A DNA stretch of 52,389 nt, taken from the NCBI GenBank assembly GCA_002476495.1, contig DLKL01000018.1:1-52389 (forward strand), written 5' to 3'. Every line of letters starts with the position of its first letter. Positions within the stretch are counted from its first letter, which is position 1. Below the pieces are notes generated by a model. The model worked only from the letters and a program-made list of their open reading frames with translations. It was not told the origin of the DNA and made no database searches. The translations under genes were made by a program, and so were the position numbers. This document shows positions 16,007-23,673 of the stretch, piece after piece. The stretch is from Lachnospiraceae bacterium UBA7589. Lineage in GTDB: Bacteria; Bacillota; Clostridia; Lachnospirales; Lachnospiraceae.

Positions 16007-16138
16007 ACGAAAAGATATAAGTTCTGTATATTTGATTTTTCGGAGCATGGATTTCGGGAGGCAGGTCTTAAGATGCAGATAGAATTGCAGAAGCCGGAGA
16101 AGGACAGAAGCTACGAAAGAGGTGTACGGATCCGATAA
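16007..16138 (+). pseudogene. Possible short coding remnant
   Basis: A stretch of about 43 codons without a stop ends in TAA at 16136-16138. It has a protein-like composition (KFCIFDFSEHGFREAG, then ELQKPEKDRSYERGVRIR) but no start upstream of ATG 16073, which would give 21 residues with GGGAGG 11 bases ahead. No family recognised; it may be the tail of a gene lost when the block was assembled, or chance. Confidence 0.2.
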
Positions 16139-16160
16139 AGCTAATAGGTGTAGGTACTAT

Positions 16161-16202
16161 AATAGCTTTGCCCTTGATTATGGTGGGGCAAAGCTATTTT
16201 GA
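16161..16202 (+). terminator. Terminator of the gntR-ABC-CPBP operon
   Basis: AATAGCTTTGCCC (16161-16173) pairs perfectly over 13 bp with 16186-16198, followed by TTTT. A strong intrinsic terminator. Confidence 0.85.
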
Positions 16203-16293
16203 CATCCTAAGCAATATAGCATATCTGTTAGAATAATTTCTGTTCCTCCACAATTCTGTCTTTCATCGTCTGATTTCATCTCATCACTAACAT

Positions 16294-16545
16294 TCAATAG
16301 TAGTTCCCTTCGATTCGATAAAACAGACAATTGCGTCCGGCATAAATGTATCTGTAATCACACTCTATTTCATACATGGATGAAACAGCGATTCCCTTTT
16401 CTTCAAAATCCTCCAAGCCTCTTATCACATCGGTAATCTGCTTTATGGATTTTCCGGATACTTCTGCACCAAATTCACTTGTAAGACGAGCCCTTAAATT
16501 CTTAAGCTTTTGCCTTACAATCTGGGAATATTCAACCTTTTTCAA
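16294..16545 (-). CDS. RelE/ParE-family toxin, apparently C-terminally truncated
   Basis: An 83-residue protein that matches the RelE/ParE fold: KVEYSQIVRQKLKNLRARL helix, the central IRGLEDFEEKGIAVSSMYEI, and the strands CDYRYIYAGRNCLFYRI. Full-length relatives go on for about 15-25 residues to a conserved ending with a His/Glu-Lys-Asp-Phe type motif and a catalytic or structural Arg; here the frame stops just after FYRIEGNYY. No frame downstream restores a recognisable ending, so the toxin is probably inactive. The start is TTG 16545, four bases past the antitoxin stop, with GGGGG upstream. Partner of the Phd/YefM-like antitoxin. Confidence 0.75.
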   Translation of the reverse strand: MKKVEYSQIVRQKLKNLRARLTSEFGAEVSGKSIKQITDVIRGLEDFEEKGIAVSSMYEIECDYRYIYAGRNCLFYRIEGNYY

Positions 16546-16548
16546 TCA

Positions 16549-16803
16549 CTATACCCCCAATTCCTTTTCTAAATCATCTGCTGATATGGTTCCTTCCTCA
16601 CGAATAGATATTTCTGCTTCATTCAGCTTGCTCAGAAGCTGGTAAAGTGCTTTCTGCTTATCCAATTCATCCAGTTCCTTCATATCTATTATGGCACACT
16701 TACCGTGTCCGTTTCGTGTAAGATACACACGATTTCCATACGCAACTTCATTTATAACTGCGGTATAATTTCTTAAATCTGAAATCGGTTTAATATTAGG
16801 CAT
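16549..16803 (-). CDS. Phd/YefM-family antitoxin
   Basis: An 84-residue antitoxin. MPNIKPISDLRNYTAVINEV and GNRVYLTRNGHGKCAIIDM are the standard N-terminal DNA-binding core of the Phd/YefM family, and the C-terminal part (EISIREEGTISADDLEKELGV) is the toxin-binding tail. I chose ATG 16803, which has GGAGG seven bases upstream, over a start at 16821. It precedes its toxin gene, the normal order for these pairs. The upstream promoter carries an inverted repeat suited to autorepression. Confidence 0.88.
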   Translation of the reverse strand: MPNIKPISDLRNYTAVINEVAYGNRVYLTRNGHGKCAIIDMKELDELDKQKALYQLLSKLNEAEISIREEGTISADDLEKELGV

Positions 16804-16833
16804 ATCAAGTCCTCCAATCATACATTTGAAATA

Positions 16834-16885
16834 ATCTGCTGCTTTCTATACATTATATTATACACATTCGCAGCAGATCATTCAA
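16834..16885 (-). promoter_or_regulatory. Toxin-antitoxin promoter with inverted repeat
   Basis: Minus strand TTGAAT (16885-16880), a 17-base spacer and TATAAT (16862-16857). A 9-base inverted repeat ATCTGCTGC (16834-16842) / GCAGCAGAT (16870-16878) flanks the -10, a fitting operator for the antitoxin. Confidence 0.65.
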
Positions 16886-16940
16886 CTTATTTGCATGTTA
16901 ATTTACAGCAAATTCTATCCCTGACTTTCATCCACCTTCG

Positions 16941-17348
16941 TCACCTTCCCTTTAAACCATTCCTTTGCATTCGGAACAACACTGTTGTTGCCATTCTCTT
17001 TCTTACATCCTTCTGATTGGGAACATTCTCTTGAAGAATTGCAATGGATTCTTTTGAATTCTTAATTTTCACAGTCAGCTCCTCATACTTTTCATCGTAT
17101 GTCTCCTTGGAAATACCTTCGTCCAAATATAAGTCCGTAAGCTTCTTTCCGCACTGTTCCAGATTATCCAAAGCATTCTGTTTCTCCTCTAATCTGCCGA
17201 TATCCTCATTATTCATACTGATACCATCAATCGTATCAATGACGGAGTCTATCACATCATCAAAGCTTCCGACTAACAGCTTATATACCTCAAAAAATTC
17301 ATTCTCGCCGGGTTTCAGATGTTCACGCTGTAAATTGCTATCAATCAC
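16941..17348 (-). pseudogene. C-terminal fragment of a large serine recombinase
   Basis: A 135-residue fragment that matches the post-catalytic region of large serine recombinases of the clostridial transposon type: HLKPGENEFFEVYKLL, the long coiled coil RLEEKQNALDNLEQC, then the helix DLYLDEGISKETYDEKYEEL. The catalytic domain and most of the zinc ribbon are missing (full proteins are about 500-560 residues). After VRKRMAT the expected reading is lost; in the next frame an open stretch of about 25 codons (NNSVVPNAKEWFKGK) runs on, which points to a frameshift or deletion joint. The fragment frame begins at a GTG that overlaps the rlmD stop codon by two bases, so the break lies exactly at the end of rlmD. 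It cannot be an active recombinase. Confidence 0.7.
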
Positions 17349-18832
17349 TTCATAATTTTTTGGAGCAGTGTCACACTCTCAACATGTCCGGAATGGCAGA
17401 ATTGATCCACCACTCCTACTTTTTTAAGCATAAAACCATTGCCCAGAAGATATTTCAAATCCCTGGCAAGGGTAGCCGGATCACAGCTTACATACACCAG
17501 TTTCTCAGGCTTCATGGAAGAAATAGTATGAAGAAGCACCTGATCACAGCCCTTTCTTGGAGGGTCAACCACAACCACATCCGGGTGGCTTCCCTGGTCT
17601 TCATTTCTTTTGGCAAAGAACTCCGGAACGACCTCCTCTGCCTTCCCACAGAAAAATTCCACATTAGATATTTGGTTCAGTGCGGCATTACATTTTGCAT
17701 CCTCAATAGCCTGGGGAACAATCTCCACTCCATAAACCTTTTTTGCCTTCTTTGCTATGGAAAGAGTAATTGTACCTATTCCACAATACATATCCCACAC
17801 ATTTTCATTTCCCGAAAGCTCGGCATATTCAATGACCATATCATACAAAACCTTTGTCTGCACCGGATTAACCTGAAAAAATGACATAGGAGATATATTG
17901 AATCTGATGTCACCAATATAGTCACTTATACTGTCACTGCCCCACAGGGTTTTACACTTATTTCCCAATATTTTATTGGTTTTATCCCGATTAATATTAA
18001 TACTTACACCGGTAAGCTGTACCCTGTCCTTCAATGGGTATTCCATAAAATGATCATTATAATCCCTGATTCCTTCCTGAAGGCTGCTTATCAAATCATC
18101 AATTATGTCCGCTTCCCTTGAAATATTTCCGGGAAAATCACCGAGAGAGCTTCCATTTATAACAAGGCACACCATGACCTCCCCTGTTTTAAATCCCACT
18201 CTGGTAAGGACATGTCTTACAAGGCCCTTGTGAATTTCTTCATCATACACAAAGCCACCGGTTCTGTCCTGGTATTTTTGCAGCCATGCCTTTATATATT
18301 TGACCAGATATTCGTTAACCGGATGACCGATGCAGCATTTATCCAGATTAATAATGCTATGGGTTCTCTGAGCAAAAAAACCCATGACCACATTACCACC
18401 ATTATCAACTCCTACAGGAAATTGCATCTTGTTGCGAAAATAGTAAGGATTATCCATGCCCCGGATTTTTTCCATATAGTTACCCGGATTACTGATTTCT
18501 CCAATACGTTCAAGGCAGCTTTTCACCTTGTTCCACTTGTATTCCAGCTCCATAGCATAGCTCATATGCATAAGGGAGCATCCTCCACACCTTCTTGCAT
18601 CAGGGCACATAGGCTCTACCCTGCCCATAGAAGGCTCTATTATCTCCTCCAGCCTTCCGTAAGCATAATTCTTCTTTATTTTTAACAGTCTGACCCTTAT
18701 CAGCTCACCTACAAGTACATCCTTTACAAAAATTGCAAAGCTTCTTCCATCCTTCTGCGACAAATGTCCTATTCCTTCACCGTCATTTCCCAGGTCATCT
18801 ATTCTGATTTCCACAATATCATTCTTATTCAT
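17345..18832 (-). CDS. rlmD: 23S rRNA (uracil-5-)-methyltransferase, RlmD/RumA family
   Basis: S-adenosylmethionine-dependent enzyme that makes 5-methyluridine in 23S rRNA (or tRNA in related TrmFO-lacking lineages). The 495-residue protein has an N-terminal TRAM domain (residues about 1-65), the iron-sulfur cysteine cluster with C-x5-CGGC (CPDARRCGGCSLMHM), the SAM-binding motif VWDMYCGIGTITL, VVVDPPRKGC and the catalytic cysteine region VYVSCDPATLARD. The start ATG 18832 fits the family. Its 3' end is abutted by the recombinase fragment; the RumA gene end is a known target for some integrative elements in Firmicutes, which fits the junction here. The exact target base (U1939, U747 or another) cannot be told by eye. 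Confidence 0.92.
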   Translation of the reverse strand: MNKNDIVEIRIDDLGNDGEGIGHLSQKDGRSFAIFVKDVLVGELIRVRLLKIKKNYAYGRLEEIIEPSMGRVEPMCPDARRCGGCSLMHMSYAMELEYKWNKVKSCLERIGEISNPGNYMEKIRGMDNPYYFRNKMQFPVGVDNGGNVVMGFFAQRTHSIINLDKCCIGHPVNEYLVKYIKAWLQKYQDRTGGFVYDEEIHKGLVRHVLTRVGFKTGEVMVCLVINGSSLGDFPGNISREADIIDDLISSLQEGIRDYNDHFMEYPLKDRVQLTGVSININRDKTNKILGNKCKTLWGSDSISDYIGDIRFNISPMSFFQVNPVQTKVLYDMVIEYAELSGNENVWDMYCGIGTITLSIAKKAKKVYGVEIVPQAIEDAKCNAALNQISNVEFFCGKAEEVVPEFFAKRNEDQGSHPDVVVVDPPRKGCDQVLLHTISSMKPEKLVYVSCDPATLARDLKYLLGNGFMLKKVGVVDQFCHSGHVESVTLLQKIMK

Positions 18833-18854
18833 AAATCAATCCTTAAGCTATATC

Positions 18855-19199
18855 CTATTGCTTCTCCCTTTTCTCCCTGTCCTTTTCCTCCTGCTTTATT
18901 TCCCAATGAATCAGAAATGTCAGAGCAGCACGAAGGATTATAATACCTGCCACTATGGAAATCTCCTTCCACTCACGGACCACAACTGTTCTCAGTATCT
19001 CACTTCCCAGCTTGAATTCCAGTCCCATGGCAAGCCCTTTTCCAAGAGCTATCCTTGTATCAGGCTTTCCTTTAATATATTTCAGAAAGCATAGAAGTCC
19101 CGTAAATATAATAATTCCTACACCTATGAATTCAAACACCAATATTCCGGTCTCAACTAAAAATTCAAGAACCTGATTTACACTGTCCAAACAGCCCAT
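18855..19199 (-). CDS. DUF1622-family membrane protein
   Basis: A 114-residue protein with two or three membrane helices (about residues 16-38, 73-95 region) and the DUF1622 signature: ALGKGLAMGLEFKLGSEILR followed by TVVVREWKEISIVAGIIILRA. Function unknown across the family. I chose ATG 19199, which has AAGGAGG directly upstream; a longer frame to 19289 overlaps the yhaM gene without a better site. It lies between yhaM and rlmD on the same strand with short gaps, so the three genes may be co-transcribed. Confidence 0.85.
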   Translation of the reverse strand: MGCLDSVNQVLEFLVETGILVFEFIGVGIIIFTGLLCFLKYIKGKPDTRIALGKGLAMGLEFKLGSEILRTVVVREWKEISIVAGIIILRAALTFLIHWEIKQEEKDREKREKQ

Positions 19200-19260
19200 G
19201 CCTTCCTCCTTAAAATACAGTCGCCATATAGAGTATTTCCAAAAAACACGGTTACATAAT

Positions 19261-20199
19261 CTACTCTGTAATTCTAACATTACTTTCAAACATTTTATTG
19301 TATCCGAGCCATCCGCTATTATCCTTGTTATCCTTTAAAACCTGGATAAATGTCTGAAGCTTGGCATCCATATTATCTGCATGAGCCAGAGCAACAGCTT
19401 CGATAAGTGCCGGTTTCTTTGGTGACCCATACTCTAATTCTCCATGGTGTGCCAGAATACAATGCTTGAGCTCGTTTGCCAGAACTACAGGGAAGTCTTT
19501 TATTTCTCTGATTTTGTTATCTACCATCATCGTTCCAAGTACAATATGTCCAATAAGCTGCCCCTGATCTGTGTAGTCATTCTCAGGGAAATCCGATAAT
19601 TCATCTACCTTTCCGATGTCATGGCATATTGCCGCCGTTACCAGGAGATCCTTATTAATTTCAGGGTAATTATCCCCTATATATACACATATCTTAGCCA
19701 CAGACAGAGTATGCTCTAAAAGTCCCCCTATAAATCCGTGATGAATGGATTTTGCAGCAGAATGGGTCTTGAATTTATTTATAAATTCCCCATCATCCAC
19801 AAAAAAGCTTTTCAGTAATCCACTAAGGTATTTATTATTAATTCCATTTATAATATCCATAAGGTTTTTATACATATCATCCGTATTCTTTTCAGAGCAT
19901 GGCATATAATCAGATGTGTCATACTCTCCCGGATCTGCAATACGCACCCTTTTTATATTTAACTGCAGTGAATTATTAAAGCTTGTTACCTGGGCATCCA
20001 CCTTAATGTAGTCCATCGCATCAAAATGTGAGATACCGTTGTTAAGCTCCCATACCTTTCCATCTATTATTCCTGTTCTGTCCTGCAATTGCATGGAATA
20101 ATAATTTTTGCCTGCCTTGGTGGTGGCAGTTACCTTGCTTTTGCAAAAATAAACCTCAGATATCATTTCACCCTCATGCAACCCACTTATATAATTCAT
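19261..20199 (-). CDS. yhaM: YhaM-like 3'-5' exoribonuclease (OB fold plus HD domain)
   Basis: A 312-residue protein, close to the 314 residues of B. subtilis YhaM, a 3'-5' exonuclease acting on RNA and single-stranded DNA. The N-terminal part (about 1-100) is an OB fold (NYYSMQLQDRTGIIDGKVWE, AQVTSFNNSLQLNIKRV). The C-terminal HD domain has HHGFIGGLLEHTLSV, AAICHDIGKVDEL and LKHCILAHHGELEYGSP, giving the metal-binding His and Asp residues. GGAAGG precedes ATG 20199. A good promoter lies 60-90 bases upstream, so it may start the yhaM-DUF1622-rlmD unit. Confidence 0.92.
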   Translation of the reverse strand: MNYISGLHEGEMISEVYFCKSKVTATTKAGKNYYSMQLQDRTGIIDGKVWELNNGISHFDAMDYIKVDAQVTSFNNSLQLNIKRVRIADPGEYDTSDYMPCSEKNTDDMYKNLMDIINGINNKYLSGLLKSFFVDDGEFINKFKTHSAAKSIHHGFIGGLLEHTLSVAKICVYIGDNYPEINKDLLVTAAICHDIGKVDELSDFPENDYTDQGQLIGHIVLGTMMVDNKIREIKDFPVVLANELKHCILAHHGELEYGSPKKPALIEAVALAHADNMDAKLQTFIQVLKDNKDNSGWLGYNKMFESNVRITE

Positions 20200-20257
20200 A
20201 TAATATCCTTCCTTCTATCAACACTTATGTTGCAAAATATTTAATCAGTCAGCTTTG

Positions 20258-20286
20258 ATTTTATCATTTTATAAATGTTTATACAA
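20258..20286 (-). promoter_or_regulatory. yhaM promoter
   Basis: Minus strand TTGTAT (20286-20281), a 17-base spacer and TAAAAT (20263-20258), about 60 bases ahead of the yhaM ATG. Confidence 0.5.
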
Positions 20287-20389
20287 GCAATTTGAAATGT
20301 TAAAGGTCTTTTATTTACAATTTTCCCACGGCACAAAACAGTATGGTATTATAGTAAACAGCAGCACCGGTTCATCAGGATTTATTTTC

Positions 20390-20427
20390 TTGTAATACGG
20401 TAAATTATCCTATATACTACTATATAG
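20390..20427 (+). promoter_or_regulatory. mutS2 promoter with short palindrome
   Basis: TTGTAA (20390-20395), a 17-base spacer and TATACT (20413-20418). The palindrome CTATATA-CTAC-TATATAG (20410-20427) covers the -10. This leaves a leader of about 135 bases before mutS2 in which I see no gene or clear riboswitch. The remaining bases of the 20200-20558 gap are AT-rich and otherwise featureless. Confidence 0.5.
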
Positions 20428-20558
20428 AAAGCTAAACCGATCTGATTACGGTAAAACAAACAGGATATCGGAAGAATTCTTCGGCATAGTTTAAACATCT
20501 GCCCTTAAGATTAGTCCGTATAACTCTCCTGTAAAATATTATATAAGGAACAACAGGT

Positions 20559-22952
20559 ATGAACAAGCGAAGTCTAAGAGTATTAGAATACAACAAAATA
20601 TTGTCAATGCTTACCGAATATGCCACCTCAGTCATGGCAAAAAGGCGTTGCGACAGAATCAGACCCAAAAGGGATATAGAAACCATTAACCGGCTTCAGG
20701 CAGAAACCCGTGATGCCCTTATGCGTTTAAATCGTCAGGGGAATATATCTTTTTCGGGGCTGACTGATATAACACCTTCAATTAAGAGGCTTGAGGTTCA
20801 GGGAACTCTTACCTCCCGGGAGCTGCTGGATATTGCTACGGTGCTTAATATAGCCATATCCGTAAAAAAGTACGGAGACGGCTCGGATTTGCCGGATACG
20901 GTTGCCACAGCGGTTTCCGGTGACAGCCTGACAGAAAAGTTTAATCAGCTTATTCCCTTAGAGCACATTTCTACAGAGATCAAGCGCTGTATAATAGGTG
21001 AAAATGAATATGCTGACGATGCCTCCCTGGCACTGAAGAGCATACGCAGAAATATGCAGCTTACTAATGACAGGCTGCATCAGCAGCTTGCAAAAATGAT
21101 AAAAAATGATTCGACAAAGGAGATGCTTCAGGACAGCCTTATTACACTGCGTAATGGGCGCTACTGCATACCTGTTAAACAGGAATATCGTTCTAAGTTT
21201 CCCGGCATGATTCACGACCAGTCCTCGTCAGGCTCTACTCTTTTCATAGAACCTATGGCTGTAGTTAATCTTAATAATGAGATAAAAGAGCTTTCCAACC
21301 AGGAGCTGGTTGAGATAGAACACATTCTTGAAAATCTGAGCCTCATGGCTGCCCGGGCAGTAGATGACATTGCTTATAACATGGAGCTTTTAACTGAGCT
21401 GGACTTTATATTTGCAAGAGGAAGGTTTGCCCGTTCCTACAATGGAACCCAGCCTCTTTTCAACACCCGGGGAATTATTGATATTAAAGGTGCCCGGCAC
21501 CCGCTTCTTGAAAAGCATAGTGTGGTTCCGGTGGATATACGGCTTGGGGAGGAATACAACCTGCTTATTATAACAGGTCCAAATACAGGTGGCAAAACGG
21601 TTTCCCTTAAAACTCTGGGACTTTTCACACTTATGGGGCAGGCAGGCTTACACATTCCTGCACTGGAGGGCTCCAGACTTAATGTATTTGATGACGTATT
21701 TGCAGATATCGGTGATGAACAGAGTATTGAGCAAAATCTTTCTACATTTTCATCCCATATGAGCAATATTGTATACATAGTTAATCATGCTGGTCCTAAT
21801 ACCCTGTGTCTTTTCGACGAACCCGGGGGAGGAACAGACCCTGTGGAGGGTGCAGCTCTGGCTATATCCATACTTAACTTTCTTAAGAATATGGGAGCAA
21901 AATGTATGGCTACTACTCATTATACCGAGCTTAAGACCTATGCACTTTCAACTGAAGGTGTGGAAAACGCCTCCTGCGAATTTGACCTTGCATCCCTTAG
22001 GCCAACATACCGCCTTATGATAGGAGTACCGGGCAAATCCAATGCCTTTGCCATTTCAAGTAAGCTGGGATTACCGGCAAGTATAATTGATGATGCAAAA
22101 TATGCAATTGACAACAATTCCATAGACATGGAAACCCTGATTGCCGATCTTGAAAAGAGCAAACGTTCCATAGAAGAAGACGAACACGCAATAGAAGAAT
22201 ATAAAAAAGAGATTGAGGAGCTTAAAAACAGCCTTAAGGAAAAGGAAAGCTCTCTTGAAGCAAGAAAAAAACAGATACTGGAAAAAGCCAGAGAAGATGC
22301 CAGGGAAATTATTGAAGAAGCCAAAGAGGTTGCGGACCACACAATAAGGGATTATAACAAATGGAGAAGCAACCCTGAAAAAGCCAATCTTAAACGCATG
22401 GAGGATCAACGACGCAGCCTGGGGGATAAGCTTAAGGGCTACGATAAAGACTCCGGTCATAATACTCCTAAGAAAACCTCCAATCACAAGGCAAAGGATT
22501 TTCATATCGGAGACCTTGTCGAGGTAATAAGCATGGGCTGTAAGGGTACGATTTCCTCCCTGCCTGATGCTAAGGGTATGGCTCTTGTACAGATGGGCAT
22601 TTTATCCTCAAGGCTGCCAATATCAGACCTTATTATACTGAAAGAGCCTGGATTTACCACTGATGTTAAGACATACAAAAACACCAGAACCTCTGTGAGC
22701 AAATCCCAGTTTATCTCCCCGGAGATAAATGTTATGGGCATGACAGTAGATGAAGCTATACCGGAGATCGATAAATATCTGGATGATGCCTGTCTTTCCC
22801 ACTTAAGCAGGGTTACAATAATTCATGGCAAGGGTACAGGTGCCCTGAGAAAGGGTATACATGAATATCTAAGGAGGCAGAAGCACGTCAAATCCTTCCG
22901 TGGCGGCGAATTCGGAGAAGGTGACTTTGGTGTGACAATTGTAGAATTATAG
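20559..22952 (+). CDS. mutS2: Endonuclease MutS2
   Basis: A 797-residue MutS2 protein (family usual length about 780-800). These proteins suppress homologous recombination or rescue collided ribosomes, depending on the species studied. The ATPase has Walker A ITGPNTGGKTVS near residue 338, Walker B TLCLFDEPGGGTDP, and the MutS region ATTHYTELK. A long charged coiled coil (about residues 515-640) follows, then a KOW-like segment (GDLVEVISMGCKGTI) and the C-terminal Smr nuclease domain with VMGMTVDEAIPEIDKYLDDA and IIHGKGTGALRKGIHEYL. The N-terminal mismatch-recognition domain of MutS1 is absent, as expected. It is followed 10 bases later by a two-component system. Confidence 0.95.
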   Translation: MNKRSLRVLEYNKILSMLTEYATSVMAKRRCDRIRPKRDIETINRLQAETRDALMRLNRQGNISFSGLTDITPSIKRLEVQGTLTSRELLDIATVLNIAISVKKYGDGSDLPDTVATAVSGDSLTEKFNQLIPLEHISTEIKRCIIGENEYADDASLALKSIRRNMQLTNDRLHQQLAKMIKNDSTKEMLQDSLITLRNGRYCIPVKQEYRSKFPGMIHDQSSSGSTLFIEPMAVVNLNNEIKELSNQELVEIEHILENLSLMAARAVDDIAYNMELLTELDFIFARGRFARSYNGTQPLFNTRGIIDIKGARHPLLEKHSVVPVDIRLGEEYNLLIITGPNTGGKTVSLKTLGLFTLMGQAGLHIPALEGSRLNVFDDVFADIGDEQSIEQNLSTFSSHMSNIVYIVNHAGPNTLCLFDEPGGGTDPVEGAALAISILNFLKNMGAKCMATTHYTELKTYALSTEGVENASCEFDLASLRPTYRLMIGVPGKSNAFAISSKLGLPASIIDDAKYAIDNNSIDMETLIADLEKSKRSIEEDEHAIEEYKKEIEELKNSLKEKESSLEARKKQILEKAREDAREIIEEAKEVADHTIRDYNKWRSNPEKANLKRMEDQRRSLGDKLKGYDKDSGHNTPKKTSNHKAKDFHIGDLVEVISMGCKGTISSLPDAKGMALVQMGILSSRLPISDLIILKEPGFTTDVKTYKNTRTSVSKSQFISPEINVMGMTVDEAIPEIDKYLDDACLSHLSRVTIIHGKGTGALRKGIHEYLRRQKHVKSFRGGEFGEGDFGVTIVEL

Positions 22953-22962
22953 GGGGAATATT

Positions 22963-23673
22963 ATGGAAAAACAAAAAATACTTATTGTAGATGATGATGA
23001 AAATATAGCTGAGCTTATATCCCTTTATCTGATTAAAGAGTGCTTTTCAACAGAAATAGCCCTCAATGGTAAGGATGCTCTGGATTTATTTAAAAGTTAT
23101 CAGCCGGATCTTATATTGCTTGATATAATGCTTCCTGATGTTGATGGCTACGAGATTTGCACGCAAATCAGAAAAACCCACTTTACCCCTATTATCATGC
23201 TTTCAGCCAAGGGAGAGGTTTTTGACAAGGTTTTGGGGCTTAAGCTTGGTGCGGATGACTATATGATTAAGCCCTTTGATTCCAATGAGCTTGTTGCCAG
23301 GGTAAAAGCAGTTTTACGCCGTACAGCTCAGATTCAAAACCAGACAGCTCTTAAGGTTGAAACCGACCATCAGGGGGAATTTGTAGAATATGATGATCTG
23401 TTAATTAACATTACCAACTACACAGTAATATTTGAGGGCAAGTCCCTGGACATGCCTCCAAAGGAGCTTGAGCTTTTGTATTTTCTGGCAAAAAAGCCTA
23501 ATCAGGTATTTACCAGGGATCAGCTTCTTGATAAGCTGTGGGATTATGAATATCTGGGTGACTCAAGAACTGTAGATGTTCATATTAAGCGTCTTAGGGA
23601 AAAGCTTAACGATAATCACAATTGGTCAATTACAACCGTATGGGGAAAGGGTTACAAATTCGAGGTAAGATAA
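22963..23673 (+). CDS. OmpR-family response regulator
   Basis: A 236-residue response regulator. The receiver domain has the acidic pocket IVDDDENIAEL, the phospho-acceptor in LLDIMLPDVDGYEI (around Asp52) and the conserved Lys in MIKPFD. The C-terminal winged helix is of OmpR type: PPKELELLYFLAKKPNQVFTR, DSRTVDVHIKRLREKL and WGKGYKFEV. The stop is directly followed by the histidine kinase ATG, so the two are a cognate pair. It is 10 bases after mutS2 and probably read through from it. Target genes are not visible; no phosphate or antibiotic gene sits next to it. Confidence 0.95.
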   Translation: MEKQKILIVDDDENIAELISLYLIKECFSTEIALNGKDALDLFKSYQPDLILLDIMLPDVDGYEICTQIRKTHFTPIIMLSAKGEVFDKVLGLKLGADDYMIKPFDSNELVARVKAVLRRTAQIQNQTALKVETDHQGEFVEYDDLLINITNYTVIFEGKSLDMPPKELELLYFLAKKPNQVFTRDQLLDKLWDYEYLGDSRTVDVHIKRLREKLNDNHNWSITTVWGKGYKFEVR

